Below, in pieces: positions 30,961 through 31,160 of a DNA stretch of 31,160 nt. The stretch spans positions 1-31,160 of the forward strand of contig SGPM01000316.1 in NCBI GenBank assembly GCA_004802725.1, in the 5' to 3' direction. The notes below the pieces were generated by a model that made no database searches, was not told the origin of the DNA, and was given only the letters and a program-made list of their open reading frames with translations. This stretch comes from Antrodiella citrinella (taxonomy: Eukaryota; Basidiomycota; Agaricomycetes; Polyporales; Steccherinaceae). Numbering within the stretch: the first letter of the stretch is position 1; every line of letters begins with the position of its first letter. Made by a program: the position numbers and the translations under genes.

Positions 30961-31160
30961 TAGTATTTAATATATTAACGCTCATACAAACTGTGGTAAA
31001 ATTTGATATATTGACAACTTCTAAGATGTATAGCAAAATCTTAAATGCTATCGCACATTTTATTGTTTGGTAAAACTTCAACTACTAACAGCGGTAGTAT
31101 GTTCGTTAAATCTTCATATTTTACTTGACATTCTACATGTGTTAAGACTTCAAGTTTTAC
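30961..31160. repeat. AT-rich block with degenerate 36-bp periodicity at the right edge
   Basis: By hand count 56 of 200 bases are G or C (28%), against roughly half elsewhere. Related 20-mers of the form GTTAARWCTTCAWRTTTTAC begin at 31141 and 31105, and weaker versions at 31069 and 31033, each 36 bp apart. On the minus strand a frame open from the edge to a TAA at 31043-31041 encodes 39 residues including L-P-L-L-V-V-E. The base composition suggests an inserted or RIP-like decayed element entering from the right. Confidence 0.45.

Noticed and set aside
30961..31160. possible mitochondrial DNA insertion (NUMT)
   Set aside because: AT-richness suggested it, but no mitochondrial gene, tRNA or rRNA segment is recognisable; a decayed repeat is at least as likely.
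1..31160. tRNA, rRNA, CRISPR array, complete transposon, or a clustered defence or biosynthetic system
   Set aside because: No cloverleaf with a conserved T-loop, no spaced direct repeats, and no transposase, polyketide synthase or peptide synthetase domain was seen on either strand.

Overview
The window is nuclear DNA of a filamentous fungus, most likely an agaricomycete basidiomycete. Nearly every gene is cut by very short GT..AG introns (46-85 nt, mostly 50-65). Genes lie densely on both strands, and the families fit: F-box/LRR gene duplicates, a priA-like cysteine-rich secreted protein, and a GH12 endoglucanase. The assignment to a phylum is inference; no species can be named. There are no rRNA or tRNA genes, no CRISPR array and no complete transposon. 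All splice models were built by hand and each was checked to keep the reading frame. || Layout. 0.5-3.4 kb holds two tandem minus-strand F-box genes: the distal copy is decayed by frameshifts and a stop, the proximal one is intact. 3.8-5.7 kb holds a convergent pair, DPM1 (dolichol-phosphate mannose synthase, +) and GNA1 (glucosamine-6-phosphate N-acetyltransferase, -). 6.15-13.3 kb is an 8-exon gene for the DNA polymerase epsilon catalytic subunit (POL2, -). It shares a 316-bp divergent promoter with ASE1/PRC1 (+, 13.6-16.2 kb), an anaphase spindle midzone microtubule bundler. 16.9-18.0 kb encodes a four-helix MARVEL-like membrane protein (-). 19.4-20.4 kb is a GH12 cellulase/xyloglucanase-type gene broken by a single-nucleotide frameshift although both catalytic glutamates survive. 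21.8-22.6 kb is the proteasome beta-3 subunit (PUP3, +). 23.6-24.8 kb is a secreted cysteine-rich priA-like protein (+). 25.4-28.9 kb is a second F-box family locus: an intact intronless gene (-) head-to-head with a heavily damaged copy (+). 29.3-30.2 kb is a tetraspan membrane protein (-). The right edge (30.96-31.16 kb) turns abruptly AT-rich and may be the margin of a decayed retroelement. || Themes. The core genes are housekeeping: replication, mitosis, proteasome, glycosylation. The accessory genes show turnover: three pseudogenes sit among them. Two promoter patterns stand out. ACGCG (MCB-like) cores are concentrated between POL2 and ASE1. The pentamer GTCAC/GTGAC recurs upstream of DPM1, GNA1, POL2/ASE1 and PUP3. 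No defence system, biosynthetic cluster or other clearly new multi-gene system is visible.
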